Below are positions 8,232 to 17,436 of a DNA stretch of 64,000 bases, one piece after another. Position 1 is the stretch's first letter. Each line of letters starts with the position of its first letter. The translations under genes were made by a program, and so were the position numbers. This DNA comes from SKVR01 sp037441525 (GTDB taxonomy: Bacteria; Bacteroidota; Bacteroidia; Bacteroidales; UBA7960), in contig JBBISA010000013.1 of the NCBI GenBank assembly GCA_037441525.1, forward strand, positions 1-64,000, in the 5' to 3' direction. The notes beneath the pieces were generated by a model. That model made no database searches, had not been told where the DNA came from, and saw nothing but the letters and a program-made list of their open reading frames with translations.

Positions 8232-10424
8232 TTACTGAAACCATCTTGATAATAATTCTTTAAAATCATCGCCCCTAACAGGTTTGGTAAGATAATCGTC
8301 CAGTCCGAGGGCAAGGTATTTTTCGCGGTCGCCTTCAAAAGCATTTGCACTTAGCCCAACAATAAGAGGCTGGTTATCGTATTTTTTTCTGATCATTTCA
8401 GTGGCAGCAATACCATCCATCACTGGCATCTGTATGTCCATCAATACCATATCGAAATGATCGGGATGAAAGATTTCAACCCCTTCCTGCCCGTTGGATG
8501 CGGTTGTTACTTTATGGCCCTGCGAGGTAAGAATAAGGCTTATTACTTTCTGGTTTATTACCTTATCTTCAACCAATAATATTCGCAGGGATGATCCGGC
8601 TGAACCGTTGCCAGAAACGTGTATTTTTTCGCGTTGCTGTTTGCTCTTTTTTGCTGTTCTGGCAACAAAAGTAAACCAGAAAGTACTGCCTGTGCCGGGC
8701 TCGCTTTCCACTCCTATTTCGCCGCCTAACAGCCTTGCCAGATCTTTGCAGATGGTAAGTCCCAGGCCGGTACCATCAATGTGCCTTGTATCGGTATAAT
8801 CAATTTGGGTAAAGGGTTCGAAAAGCATTTGATGTTTGGCCGGGTCGATACCTATTCCACTATCTTCAACCCTGATTTCTACCAGCAGGGTGTCTTCCGT
8901 AACCTGATGCTTAAGGTTGGCTATAAGTTTTATATAACCATGGTTGGTAAATTTTATGGCATTTGACAGAAAATTGGAGATTATCTGCTGTACCCGCATT
9001 ATATCAACCATAAAATTTTCAGGGAGTTCATCTGAAACGACCGTGATAAGTTTAATGGGTTTCTGACAGATTGAGCCAAAAAGGGTAATCGCATTGTCGA
9101 AAACAGAGTTGGTTTCTATAACAACCGGTTTGAGCACAATCTTGCCGGCTTCAATTTTTGAATAATCCAGAATTTGGTTAATAATTTCGCGAAGGCTTTC
9201 GGTTGATTGCCGCAACCCATTGATGTATTCTTTCTGCGTTTTATTTAACGGGGTACTAGCAAGTATTTCAGTAAGCCCCATAATTCCGGTAAGGGGCGTT
9301 CTGATTTCGTGGCTCATATTGGCCAGAAAGTTTTGCTTGAATTTGGCTGATTGTAAGGCAACTGCAATGTCGGTGCGCAGCTGCTCGTTGGCCTTTTGCT
9401 CTCTTAAATCTACCACAACACTACGCTGCCCAACAACCTTTCCGTTTTTAATAATTGGACTTGAATAATCCATTACCGGAAAAACAGTTCCATCTTTTTT
9501 TATGGCACGATACTCTTTCCTCGAATTCAGTGCTTCATCTATATGATGTCTGAGATTTTCCCATGCTCTCTTCCTTAATTCGGGCACAACAAAAGTAAGT
9601 ATGCTCATGCCTTTCTTGATTTCTTCATTGCTAACATCAAATTGTCTGAGTCCTTGCTGGTTGACATAGGTAATAATGCCTTCCCTGTTTACTTCATAAA
9701 CAATCAGGGGCAACAGGTCGGCAAGATTTCGGAATCGTTGCTCGCTTTCTATCAATTCTGAAGTTCTGTTTGCAACAAGAGTTTCGAGATTGCGATTAAC
9801 ATCTTCAAGTTGATCCTTGCTCTGATTTAACTCCTTTGTGAGGGAAAAATTTCGTCGGCTGTTAAGTTCAATATAATACGAGGCAAACATGCCTATCAAG
9901 TTGGCAGAAATGTAGAAGAAATTATAAGAAATAAGGTTTTTGGGTTCCAGATTTCCGGAAAAAATCATCATCAAATTGGTTATAAGCAATATGCCAAAAC
10001 CAGAAATTGATGCATAAATAAAGCGAAGTCGAATAAAAAAATAGAGGGCAGTAAATGTTAGCATCAACCCACCATAATAAAAAGAATTATCCGGAACCTT
10101 TATGACCATATAGCCGATACCTGTTCCGCCTACAATAGCTGCAAAAACAAGCAGATATTGCCAGTACCGGTAAAATGACCGGTGCCATGAACATGCTATT
10201 ACCAAAAAAATAACAGGTAGTACAATGGCAAAACGTACTATAAAGAAATCTCCCGAAAATTCATCAGGAATTACCAAAATATCGAGTATGCTGAACGAAC
10301 CATATAGAATCATGGTCAATAAAAGCGCTACCCGGGTAATTGGGAGGGATTCTAAAAAATAAACCTGCTGGTATTCTTGTTCTTGTTGATGGCTAAAGTG
10401 CAAGCTTTTAAAAAAATAGGACAT
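8232..10424 (-). CDS. Membrane-bound hybrid sensor histidine kinase (about 6 TM-PAS-HisKA-HATPase-REC)
   Basis: A 730-residue kinase. Residues 30-190 contain about six hydrophobic segments of a MASE-like membrane sensor, followed by a coiled linker, a PAS domain (about 228-342), HisKA with His372 in NMSHEIRTPL, HATPase boxes DSGIGI and GTGLGL (about 521 and 551) and a receiver with Asp663 in LMDIQMPVMDG. The kinase core and receiver closely resemble those of the gene at 3067-5040 and the remnant at 2434-2601, so these are paralogs. It is the first gene of the minus-strand cluster; 294 bp separate it from the next. The ligand cannot be read from the sequence. Confidence 0.93.
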   Translation of the reverse strand: MSYFFKSLHFSHQQEQEYQQVYFLESLPITRVALLLTMILYGSFSILDILVIPDEFSGDFFIVRFAIVLPVIFLVIACSWHRSFYRYWQYLLVFAAIVGGTGIGYMVIKVPDNSFYYGGLMLTFTALYFFIRLRFIYASISGFGILLITNLMMIFSGNLEPKNLISYNFFYISANLIGMFASYYIELNSRRNFSLTKELNQSKDQLEDVNRNLETLVANRTSELIESEQRFRNLADLLPLIVYEVNREGIITYVNQQGLRQFDVSNEEIKKGMSILTFVVPELRKRAWENLRHHIDEALNSRKEYRAIKKDGTVFPVMDYSSPIIKNGKVVGQRSVVVDLREQKANEQLRTDIAVALQSAKFKQNFLANMSHEIRTPLTGIMGLTEILASTPLNKTQKEYINGLRQSTESLREIINQILDYSKIEAGKIVLKPVVIETNSVFDNAITLFGSICQKPIKLITVVSDELPENFMVDIMRVQQIISNFLSNAIKFTNHGYIKLIANLKHQVTEDTLLVEIRVEDSGIGIDPAKHQMLFEPFTQIDYTDTRHIDGTGLGLTICKDLARLLGGEIGVESEPGTGSTFWFTFVARTAKKSKQQREKIHVSGNGSAGSSLRILLVEDKVINQKVISLILTSQGHKVTTASNGQEGVEIFHPDHFDMVLMDIQMPVMDGIAATEMIRKKYDNQPLIVGLSANAFEGDREKYLALGLDDYLTKPVRGDDFKELLSRWFQ

Positions 10425-10834
10425 TATGGTTTGCTCTGTGATTAAATTTGATCCGGCAAAAATAATTCAATTTTGTTTGCTCAGTTTTTAAATGGGCTAA
10501 ACAGAAGGGTGTAGCCCAAAAAAAGATCCAATTGTTTTACGTATTATCTTCAATAACAGGGAAAACAAGTCTCCGAATTTTTATTAACACACCTTGCTTA
10601 ATTGTTTGTTTTGCAATGCATTACCCGAAGAAAACACCTGGTATTTTATCAGCATTGTAAACCGTTGTTTAAAACAAGCCAATATACAAATATTTTTGAA
10701 ACAACTTTTTAGTGTATCGATACAATTTTTATGTCTGAATTCAACTTAGGGTACCCAATTTAAATGGCTAGTCCCAATCATGTTGGCAAATCAAAACCAA
10801 AAACCATAAATATATTGCTTTGCGGTTGCAGAGA
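10425..10834. other. Upstream region of the membrane kinase gene, AT-rich and non-coding
   Basis: I see no gene here. A 12-bp perfect palindrome TGTATCGATACA lies at 10713-10724 in an AT-rich stretch about 290 bp before the kinase start. It could be an operator or may be chance. No convincing promoter was found. Confidence 0.3.
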
Positions 10835-11033
10835 CATTTTAACCCGGATTAGTCGTTGGAAATTTAATCAACTAATGATTTAATCAGATTAAACTCCGAT
10901 TAATAAACTAAGATTTGTAAGCATTTCTGATTGCACCTTTTCGGTTTTTTTAAGCGATTTGCCGTTCTGATAATATTATTATCAACGCCTTATATTGATG
11001 TTTTTCTAATGACGGTCATTAGAAAAAACGGTT
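10835..11033 (-). repeat. Diverged inverted repeat, copy B, with a 27-nt palindrome at one end
   Basis: The reverse complement of this stretch aligns with 2621-2822 in the same block order. One end contains a perfect hairpin, TTTTTCTAATGAC at 11001-11013 and its complement at 11015-11027 around a single central base. In copy A that palindrome is degraded on one side. Copies A and B face each other across the kinase cluster. No open frame is present. Confidence 0.6.
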
Positions 11034-11185
11034 GATTACAACCCTGGGTTTAATCCTTTACCCTGATCAGTTGTTTCTAAAACTGCAACTTTATGGCTTA
11101 GGGGCCTTTAAATTGTATTTTAAATCAACGCTACTAAAAGCAAAATAACTGTTTTCCTGTGACCTTTTCTTAAAAGTTCTATCAG

Positions 11186-12223
11186 TTACAGTTCATCAAC
11201 CACCATTTCAAAAACAATTCCTGTTGCATCAAAAAAGAGTGAATAAGGAAATATATTAGCGCGGAAGGAAGCTACTTCCCTGGCAATTGTGGTTATTTCG
11301 GGCTGGCTTTGTTGTTCAAGATTCTTTAACCTTATTGCCGACTGTTGAACAGAAAGGGCCAGGTGCTCCAGAAAATCTCGGGCATAAAGGGCCCACAACC
11401 CGCTGTACCCAGTGAGTGGCCTTGTAAATGGGGGTGCTGTAGAATTTGAATACCGGTAAACAAATAAGGGAAAAACATACTCAACACGGTTTGTTTCAGA
11501 AATGGTTTGTTCACGATTACCCTTTCTGGTCACGGCTAAATATGAATTTACTCTATCCCCCGATGGTTCAACCCGGGTATAAAACTCATAGGATGACTGC
11601 GGTTCGAAAATTTCGCCGATCTGTGCTTCAACAAACAGTAAGGAAGCCCTGACAGATATCTGTTGTGTGAGTTCCGATGGTTCCGACCCCGAAGCCATAT
11701 ATTTTACCATTACAATGGCTTCACCAAATCGGGTAAAATGCTGGTTTATCAATACCACATCATCTGAATGCACTTTTGCGGAGGAAGATGCTCGTAAAAA
11801 GGTATCAAACCTTTGCCGGTGTCCACTATTGCCGTGCTCCCACCGGTGGGTGGTAAAAAGATCACGGAAAAACTCAATCCTGGCTCCCGATTGCAGTATG
11901 GCCATATTCCTTGCCCTTGATAATGCTTGCCCGAGGGCTTCGTTTTGCGGCAGATCGGGATCGGAAATACCTATGGCATAAATCGTATCGGCGGTGGATG
12001 GGGGGAATCTGAAAAACCATCCGGGCAGTGTATCGGGGAAGAAACTAAGGGTTTTGATGTTTTTGAAGTTGGCAAACCGGCTATTGGTTGCAACACGTGT
12101 TGTTTCACGCTCAAAGATATCAAGAAATTCCTGCGATGGTTGCTGAGCAAATACGAGGTTTTCAGTTCCTGACATAAATGCCAGCAGCAGGAAAATGGCA
12201 GATATTGAGGAAAATGACCTCAT
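11186..12223 (-). CDS. Secreted protein of unknown function, LPP20-like
   Basis: A 345-residue protein with a signal peptide (hydrophobic stretch at about 7-24, cleavage probably after VFAQ). Residues about 65-180 have the pattern PGWFFRFPPSTADTIYAIGI, then an Ala-rich helix with regularly spaced Arg (SRARNMAILQSGARIEF). This recalls the LPP20 lipoprotein fold, although no lipobox cysteine is present. The remaining C-terminal half is probably beta-rich and unassigned. It stands alone on the minus strand, downstream of the KAS III gene by about 150 bp. The LPP20 assignment rests on pattern only. Confidence 0.6.
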   Translation of the reverse strand: MRSFSSISAIFLLLAFMSGTENLVFAQQPSQEFLDIFERETTRVATNSRFANFKNIKTLSFFPDTLPGWFFRFPPSTADTIYAIGISDPDLPQNEALGQALSRARNMAILQSGARIEFFRDLFTTHRWEHGNSGHRQRFDTFLRASSSAKVHSDDVVLINQHFTRFGEAIVMVKYMASGSEPSELTQQISVRASLLFVEAQIGEIFEPQSSYEFYTRVEPSGDRVNSYLAVTRKGNREQTISETNRVEYVFPLFVYRYSNSTAPPFTRPLTGYSGLWALYARDFLEHLALSVQQSAIRLKNLEQQSQPEITTIAREVASFRANIFPYSLFFDATGIVFEMVVDEL

Positions 12224-12372
12224 TATAATTTGTAGCTGGTTTTATTGCCTTATACCTATAATAAATTGTTCTTCCGAAAAATTGAACAACTCCATTTGAA
12301 ACTTCGCAATCCTTATTTTACGCAAAACAAATATCCTTGCCATTTACAGGCAAGTGAAATGGAATAATTGCT

Positions 12373-13449
12373 CTATTGCCGGTAAACAATGGCGTTGATA
12401 TGCATTCCGGCACCAACCGATGCAAATATAATAGCGTCGCCGGGATTAATTTCATGGCCCTTCAGGTTTTTCTTCATAACCATATCGTAAAGGGTAGGAA
12501 CAGTTGCCACCGAACTGTTGCCCAGCTCGTAAATATTCATGGGCATAACTTCGGCCACGTTCTGGTTTTTTCCATATAGTTTGAAAAATCGTTTCACAAT
12601 GGCTTCATCCATTTTTTCATTGGCCTGGTGGATGAGAATTTTCCTTATTTCGTCAATAGAAATATCGGTTTTGTCAAGGGCAGTTTTTATTGCATTGGGA
12701 ACGTTTGAAAGAGAATACTCATAAATTTTCCGGCCATGCATTTTGATATACCTGACCTTGGGATCACTCTCAGGGATATTTGATTTTCCCAGATAGAGGT
12801 AATAGGCTTCTTCCTTGGTATTAGTTACGGTAGCGGATGATAGAATCCCTCTTTTGACAGGTTCTTCACGTGCTTCCAGAATTACAGCACCGGCACCATC
12901 AGAAAATATCATGGTATCGCGGTCGAATTTATCACTCATTCTCGACATAACATCGGCACCTATTACCAGCACTTTTCTGGCTAAACCTGATTTAATAAAA
13001 GAATCGGCCTGTATCATTGCCTGCACCCAACCCGGACAACCAAACAAAATATCGTAGGCAACACATGCGGGGTTCTCAATGCCAAGTATGTGTTTTACTC
13101 TTGCAGCAAGGCATGGTAGTACATCTGTTTGAATTGTTCCCCGAATAACATCTCCGAAATTGTGCGCAAAAATAATATGGTCAAGTGTTTCGGGATCAAT
13201 GCGGGCAGTGTGAATTGCTTCCCGCGCTGCAAAGGCAGCAATATCAGAACAGGTTAAATGGTCTTCTACCCAGCGGCGTTCATTTATTCCGGTAATATCC
13301 TTGAATTTGCTTACTACCACTTCGCCCGGACTTTCGATGGCTGTTTCATCCTTTTCAAAAAACCTGTGGTCGACAAAATCGCTGTTCTTTACCACAACAG
13401 TGGGTATATAGCTTCCACTGCCGGTGATAACACTATTAAGATACTGCAT
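12373..13449 (-). CDS. 3-oxoacyl-ACP synthase III family protein (FabH-like)
   Basis: A 358-residue thiolase-fold condensing enzyme. The KAS III catalytic triad is visible: Cys138 in ILFGCPGW, His274 in LIHQANEKM and Asn311 in ELGNSSVATVP, together with the glycine-rich SVGAGMHINA end. It is about 40 residues longer than E. coli FabH, with an extended loop after residue 30, so the acceptor or primer may differ from malonyl-ACP and acetyl-CoA. It is not in a fatty-acid gene cluster; the neighbour on the same strand is kbl, 175 bp upstream. Start at ATG 13449, followed closely by a conserved VITGSGSYIP strand. It may serve a special lipid or a ketone product; the sequence alone does not decide. 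Confidence 0.85.
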   Translation of the reverse strand: MQYLNSVITGSGSYIPTVVVKNSDFVDHRFFEKDETAIESPGEVVVSKFKDITGINERRWVEDHLTCSDIAAFAAREAIHTARIDPETLDHIIFAHNFGDVIRGTIQTDVLPCLAARVKHILGIENPACVAYDILFGCPGWVQAMIQADSFIKSGLARKVLVIGADVMSRMSDKFDRDTMIFSDGAGAVILEAREEPVKRGILSSATVTNTKEEAYYLYLGKSNIPESDPKVRYIKMHGRKIYEYSLSNVPNAIKTALDKTDISIDEIRKILIHQANEKMDEAIVKRFFKLYGKNQNVAEVMPMNIYELGNSSVATVPTLYDMVMKKNLKGHEINPGDAIIFASVGAGMHINAIVYRQ

Positions 13450-13624
13450 AATACTGCTTTTGGGTTAATAAATTGTGGCATGTTAACGCCTTAATTTTTT
13501 GTTGACCTTTTATCAAAAAGTGCAAAAGTAAACATTATTCAACAAATGTTTAAAGTTAAAAAACTCAACAAGCCCAGTGTAAAACTGCCCGGGCCTTTAA
13601 TAAACTTGTCTTAAGCGTTGAAAA

Positions 13625-14812
13625 TCAAATAACTTTTAATTCCCTTCCTACTTTAATAAATGCTTCAATGGCTGCATCGAGGTGGTGCTGCTCATGAGCA
13701 GCCGAAAGTTGAATTCTGATACGGGCCTGGCCCTTGGGCACAACCGGATAATAAAATCCTATCACATAAATACCTTCTTCGAGCATCCTTGCGGCAAATT
13801 TTTGCGACAAGGCTGCATCGTAAAGCATAAGGGCAACAATGGCAGAATCGGAGGGCTTAAGGTCGAACCCGGCAGCCGATATTTTTTTTCTGAAGTAGTG
13901 GGCATTCTCCATTAATTTATCTCTGAACTGCGTATCGTTGGCTATAAGATCGAAAACAGCAAGCGAGGCCCCCACGATGGCCGGACTTAGTGAATTGGAA
14001 AAAAGATATGGGCGTGAACGTTGCCTGAGCATATCGATAATTTCCTGACGGCCTGTGGTAAAACCACCCAATCCGCCCCCCAGAGCTTTGCCAAGGGTTC
14101 CCGTAATAATATCAACCTTATCCATCACATTATGGTACTCCGGTGCTCCCCGGCCGGTTTTTCCAATAAAACCTGCTGAGTGACATTCGTCGGTCATCAC
14201 CAGGGCATCGTACTTTTGGGCAAGCCGGCAAATTTCATCCATACGGGCAATATCGCCATCCATAGAAAAAACGCCATCAGTAACAATAATACGGTGCCTT
14301 TGCACCTGTGCCAGCTGCAGCTGTTTTTCGATGTCGTGCATATCGGCATGTGTATAACGGTAGCGTACCGCCTTGCAGAGCCTTACTCCATCAATAATTG
14401 ATGCATGATTAAGTGCATCGGAGATAATGGCATCATTCTCATCAAACAAGGGTTCGAACACACCCCCGTTGGCATCGAAACAAGCTGCATAAAGTATGGT
14501 ATCATCTGTTCCAAAAAAATCGGCAATACGTTGTTCCAACTGCTTATGAATATCCTGGGTGCCGCAAATAAACCGAACTGACGAGAGCCCGTATCCATGG
14601 GTATGGAGCGCTTTGTTTGCCCCTTCAATTACTTTGGGATGGCTCGACAATCCCAGGTAATTATTGGCACAAAAATTTAATACCTTCTGCCCGGTGCTAA
14701 GGGTAATTTCTGCATCCTGCGGGCTTGTAATAATCCTTTCGCGTTTGTACAAACCGGCTTGTTCAATTTCATGCAATTGGGTCTTAAGATGATCCTTTAG
14801 TTTTCCGTACAT
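13625..14812 (-). CDS. kbl: Glycine C-acetyltransferase (2-amino-3-ketobutyrate CoA ligase)
   Basis: A PLP enzyme of the alpha-oxoamine synthase family that cleaves 2-amino-3-oxobutanoate with CoA to glycine and acetyl-CoA, the second step of threonine breakdown. Length is 395 residues against 398 in E. coli. Near-identical segments include NFCANNYLGLSSHP, VRFICGTQDIHK, SDALNHASIIDGVRLCK and RQRSRPYLFSNSL. The PLP lysine is Lys242 in GTLGKALGGG. The threonine dehydrogenase partner gene is not in this window. Serine palmitoyltransferase and 8-amino-7-oxononanoate synthase are relatives, but the match to Kbl is much closer. Confidence 0.95.
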   Translation of the reverse strand: MYGKLKDHLKTQLHEIEQAGLYKRERIITSPQDAEITLSTGQKVLNFCANNYLGLSSHPKVIEGANKALHTHGYGLSSVRFICGTQDIHKQLEQRIADFFGTDDTILYAACFDANGGVFEPLFDENDAIISDALNHASIIDGVRLCKAVRYRYTHADMHDIEKQLQLAQVQRHRIIVTDGVFSMDGDIARMDEICRLAQKYDALVMTDECHSAGFIGKTGRGAPEYHNVMDKVDIITGTLGKALGGGLGGFTTGRQEIIDMLRQRSRPYLFSNSLSPAIVGASLAVFDLIANDTQFRDKLMENAHYFRKKISAAGFDLKPSDSAIVALMLYDAALSQKFAARMLEEGIYVIGFYYPVVPKGQARIRIQLSAAHEQHHLDAAIEAFIKVGRELKVI

Positions 14813-14868
14813 ATTAATCGTTATTTTGTGGTTTGATTTTAAAAGACAGGGTTTTCGTTCAGAAAAAA

Positions 14869-16533
14869 TCAGGGTCTTAGCATTTGAACATACTGTGTAC
14901 GATTGGCAAACAACTCAAGGGCCTTGTTGATTTCCGGATCGTTTTGGAGTGATGAAACAATTCGTCCACGTTGCTTATAATATCTTGCCGCAATCTCTGT
15001 TTTCAGAATTTCTTCTATCTGGGCTCTGTGAGTAAATAAATCATTCTCTTTTGAGACTTTTATTTTTTGTTCCATAGCTTTTATTTCTGCTTCAAGGGCA
15101 GCATGATAGCTTTCGTTCCTTGTGGTTTGTTTCAGGGCTGCAATCAATTGTTCGCTTTCGGTTGAGTAATTGTATTCTTTCCCGTCAAGGAATTTTACAA
15201 AGCTGGAGTAAATTTCATCAGTTATTTTGAACTCTGCCGCTGATGGAATAGTTGGATGGGTGCGGTAGTACTCATTGGCAAATTCAAAAATATGAAACTG
15301 AGTGATCAGTGCAATGGTAATGTTGCTCAGATTCTGGGCAGGCAAAAACACATCAGGCTCTACCCCGCCACCATCGTACACAATACGTCCGTTTGTGGTT
15401 TTAAAGGCCACCTTAAGCGAATCGGGTATGGCGGCTACGCTTCCATCTTCATTTTTATGAGCATAATCAATGGCCTGGATACACCTTCCGCTGGGAATAT
15501 AATACTTGGCCACGGTAACCTTAAGCTGAGTGTTATAACTCAATGGAACCACATTTTGTACAAGCCCCTTTCCAAAGGTACGCTGCCCGATAATAACTCC
15601 CCGATCGAGGTCCTGGATGGCTCCGGCAACGATTTCTGAAGCAGAAGCACTGCCACGGTCAACCAGCACAATCAATGGAATCTCGCTATCAATGGCTGCA
15701 TTTAGGGTCCGGCTTATAAGGTTGCGCTCTTCTATTTTGCCTTTGGTTTTTACAACAACCTGACCCTTATCAACAAAAATATTGGTAATATTTACAGCTT
15801 CATGCAGCAAACCTCCTCCGTTACCTCTTAGGTCGAGAACGATATTCTGGATGTTATGATCGTTTTTGAGCGTGTTAAATGCATCACGTACTTCACGTCC
15901 GGCATTCTGGGTAAATGATGTAAGCTTAATATAACCCGTTGTTTCATTGAGCATTCCGTAATAGGGAATATTGTCAATTTTAACCACTTCTCTCACAAGG
16001 GTTTTTACAAGCGGCTCTTCAAACCCGGCACGACGGATAGTAACTTTAAATTCGGTTCCGGGTTGTCCCTTTAAAAGGCTGCTTACCTCTTCCTGGGAGC
16101 GATTGCGGGCCGACTGCCCATTGATCTCCAAAATCCGATCGCCAGGTAATAGTCCGGCTTTATCAGCCGGAAACCCTTCGTAGGTTTCGGAAATAAAAAT
16201 ATAATCGCCGCGGCGCATGATAAGTGCGCCAATGCCGCCATATTGACCGGTGGTCATGAAACGGAAATCTTCGATGTCTGATTCGGGGATAAAATTTGTA
16301 TATGGGTCTAAGGAAGCAAGCATTTCGTCAATGCCGGTCTTAATTAATTCGGCAGCGTTGATCTCATCAACATAATTAACAGTCAGTTCCCTGAAAAGTG
16401 TGGCGAAAATATCGAGGTTTTTGACTATCTCAAAATTCTTGTTTACAAAGGCTGTTGATACAACTGATGTTACGGCAATAAGAATGATAACTATCCAGGT
16501 AGCCGGTTTGCGGAAAGAAGGTTTTCTACTCAT
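14869..16533 (-). CDS. S41-family C-terminal processing peptidase (CtpA/Prc-like)
   Basis: A periplasmic serine protease with an N-terminal membrane anchor (about 12-30), a PDZ domain (about 95-175) and a tail-specific protease domain. The Ser-Lys dyad is in GSASASEIVAG (Ser about 297) and FGKGLVQ (Lys322). It probably trims or degrades envelope proteins from their C-termini. I start at ATG 16531-16533; the frame is open further upstream only to a TTG, and the ATG puts the anchor at a normal distance. It is the last gene of the conserved DUF4271-hemD-rnpA-yidD run, about 100 bp after yidD. Confidence 0.92.
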   Translation of the reverse strand: MSRKPSFRKPATWIVIILIAVTSVVSTAFVNKNFEIVKNLDIFATLFRELTVNYVDEINAAELIKTGIDEMLASLDPYTNFIPESDIEDFRFMTTGQYGGIGALIMRRGDYIFISETYEGFPADKAGLLPGDRILEINGQSARNRSQEEVSSLLKGQPGTEFKVTIRRAGFEEPLVKTLVREVVKIDNIPYYGMLNETTGYIKLTSFTQNAGREVRDAFNTLKNDHNIQNIVLDLRGNGGGLLHEAVNITNIFVDKGQVVVKTKGKIEERNLISRTLNAAIDSEIPLIVLVDRGSASASEIVAGAIQDLDRGVIIGQRTFGKGLVQNVVPLSYNTQLKVTVAKYYIPSGRCIQAIDYAHKNEDGSVAAIPDSLKVAFKTTNGRIVYDGGGVEPDVFLPAQNLSNITIALITQFHIFEFANEYYRTHPTIPSAAEFKITDEIYSSFVKFLDGKEYNYSTESEQLIAALKQTTRNESYHAALEAEIKAMEQKIKVSKENDLFTHRAQIEEILKTEIAARYYKQRGRIVSSLQNDPEINKALELFANRTQYVQMLRP

Positions 16534-16636
16534 AAAAATTCGATTGGGTTGTTTCAAAATTAGCAACGCTGTGCGTGCAATACAATCAAGTGATTTACTG
16601 GTTTAAGACTAAAGTTTTTGGACAAGGTGTTTTCAG

Positions 16637-16888
16637 TTATGGTACAGGGTCGTAACCACTTCCGCCCCAGGGGTTGCACGATAAAATTCTCTTCACTGTA
16701 AGCCACCCCCCATAAATTGGGCCATGTTTCTTCAAGGCTTCTATCCCATATTGCGAGCATGAGGGAGTGTAGCGGCACGAAGGTGGCAGATAGGGTGAAA
16801 CAGCTCCCTGGTAAAAGCGAATCAGGGCAATAAATAACCATTGCAGACTCTGGCTAAGCAACCTGAAGATATTTTTTATGATGACCAT
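16637..16888 (-). CDS. yidD: Membrane protein insertion efficiency factor YidD
   Basis: An 83-residue amphipathic protein with the family core RFYQGAVSPYLPPSCRYTPS, then CSQYGIEALKKHG and a GGSGYDPVP end. In bacteria it assists YidC-dependent insertion of membrane proteins. It follows rnpA by 9 bp, the classic rnpA-yidD pairing. Confidence 0.95.
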   Translation of the reverse strand: MVIIKNIFRLLSQSLQWLFIALIRFYQGAVSPYLPPSCRYTPSCSQYGIEALKKHGPIYGGWLTVKRILSCNPWGGSGYDPVP

Positions 16889-16897
16889 TGATGTCTG

Positions 16898-17434
16898 TTA
16901 CCCTGCTTTAATTTTTTGTTCAAGTTTTTGTAAAGATAGTATGATTTTTTGCTCGATTTCGTCATAAGTAAGTACCTGTTTTGCGGTATAGATAAATCCA
17001 AGCAACAGCCTCTTGTCAGTACCATCTATCAACGGATAAATGATGTTTTTATTTTTTCTGTAGGCTTCGCGGATAAGTCTTTTAAGATGATTTCGCACAA
17101 CTGCCTTCTTTTGAGTTCGGGAAGGAACACTTACAAGCATCTGGGCCGGATGGGAAAACATGGCATTTCGGGGCACCTTTCTGTTCGGGCAGGATGGATT
17201 TTGACCTGATTGCCAGTGGTTTTCAGATAATTCGTTTTTGGGATAAAATTCCCTTACATCGTCATGAAAGAAAATTTTCTCCAGATCCTTTTCCAGCAAC
17301 TTCCAATGAACCCTGATGGGAAAAACCATGAACGAATCGCCCTGATTGAACAGCAGATTCTTAAAAGTGAAATTGCACAGCCTTTCATTTTTCGAAAGAC
17401 CGTGCAACTTCTTACTGCTCCCGCTGAGGGCCAT
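16898..17434 (-). CDS. rnpA: Ribonuclease P protein component
   Basis: The protein subunit of RNase P, which matures tRNA 5' ends. The start GLSKNERLCNFTF matches the family N-terminus. The RNA-binding signature is KKAVVRNHLKRLIREAYRKN, equivalent to the RNR motif (here RNHLKR). At 178 residues it is longer than E. coli RnpA (119), with an insertion of about 30-40 residues before the signature and a Lys-rich tail. Its stop is 2 bp from the hemD stop-to-start junction, so the genes are co-transcribed. rpmH, the usual upstream partner, is absent here. Confidence 0.93.
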   Translation of the reverse strand: MALSGSSKKLHGLSKNERLCNFTFKNLLFNQGDSFMVFPIRVHWKLLEKDLEKIFFHDDVREFYPKNELSENHWQSGQNPSCPNRKVPRNAMFSHPAQMLVSVPSRTQKKAVVRNHLKRLIREAYRKNKNIIYPLIDGTDKRLLLGFIYTAKQVLTYDEIEQKIILSLQKLEQKIKAG

Positions 17435-17436
17435 TA

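Noticed and set aside
10713..10724. TGTATCGATACA as an operator
   Set aside because: Single 12-bp palindrome far from the start in AT-rich DNA; chance cannot be excluded.
2621..11033. Active invertible (phase-variable) segment
   Set aside because: The repeats are too diverged for efficient recombination and no invertase gene is near; kept only as a structural observation.
13625..14812. Serine palmitoyltransferase or autoinducer synthase for the PLP enzyme
   Set aside because: Long segments match Kbl closely and the length is right for Kbl.
16534..16566. TTG start for the S41 protease
   Set aside because: ATG at 16531-16533 gives a normal membrane anchor; the extra 11 residues have no support.
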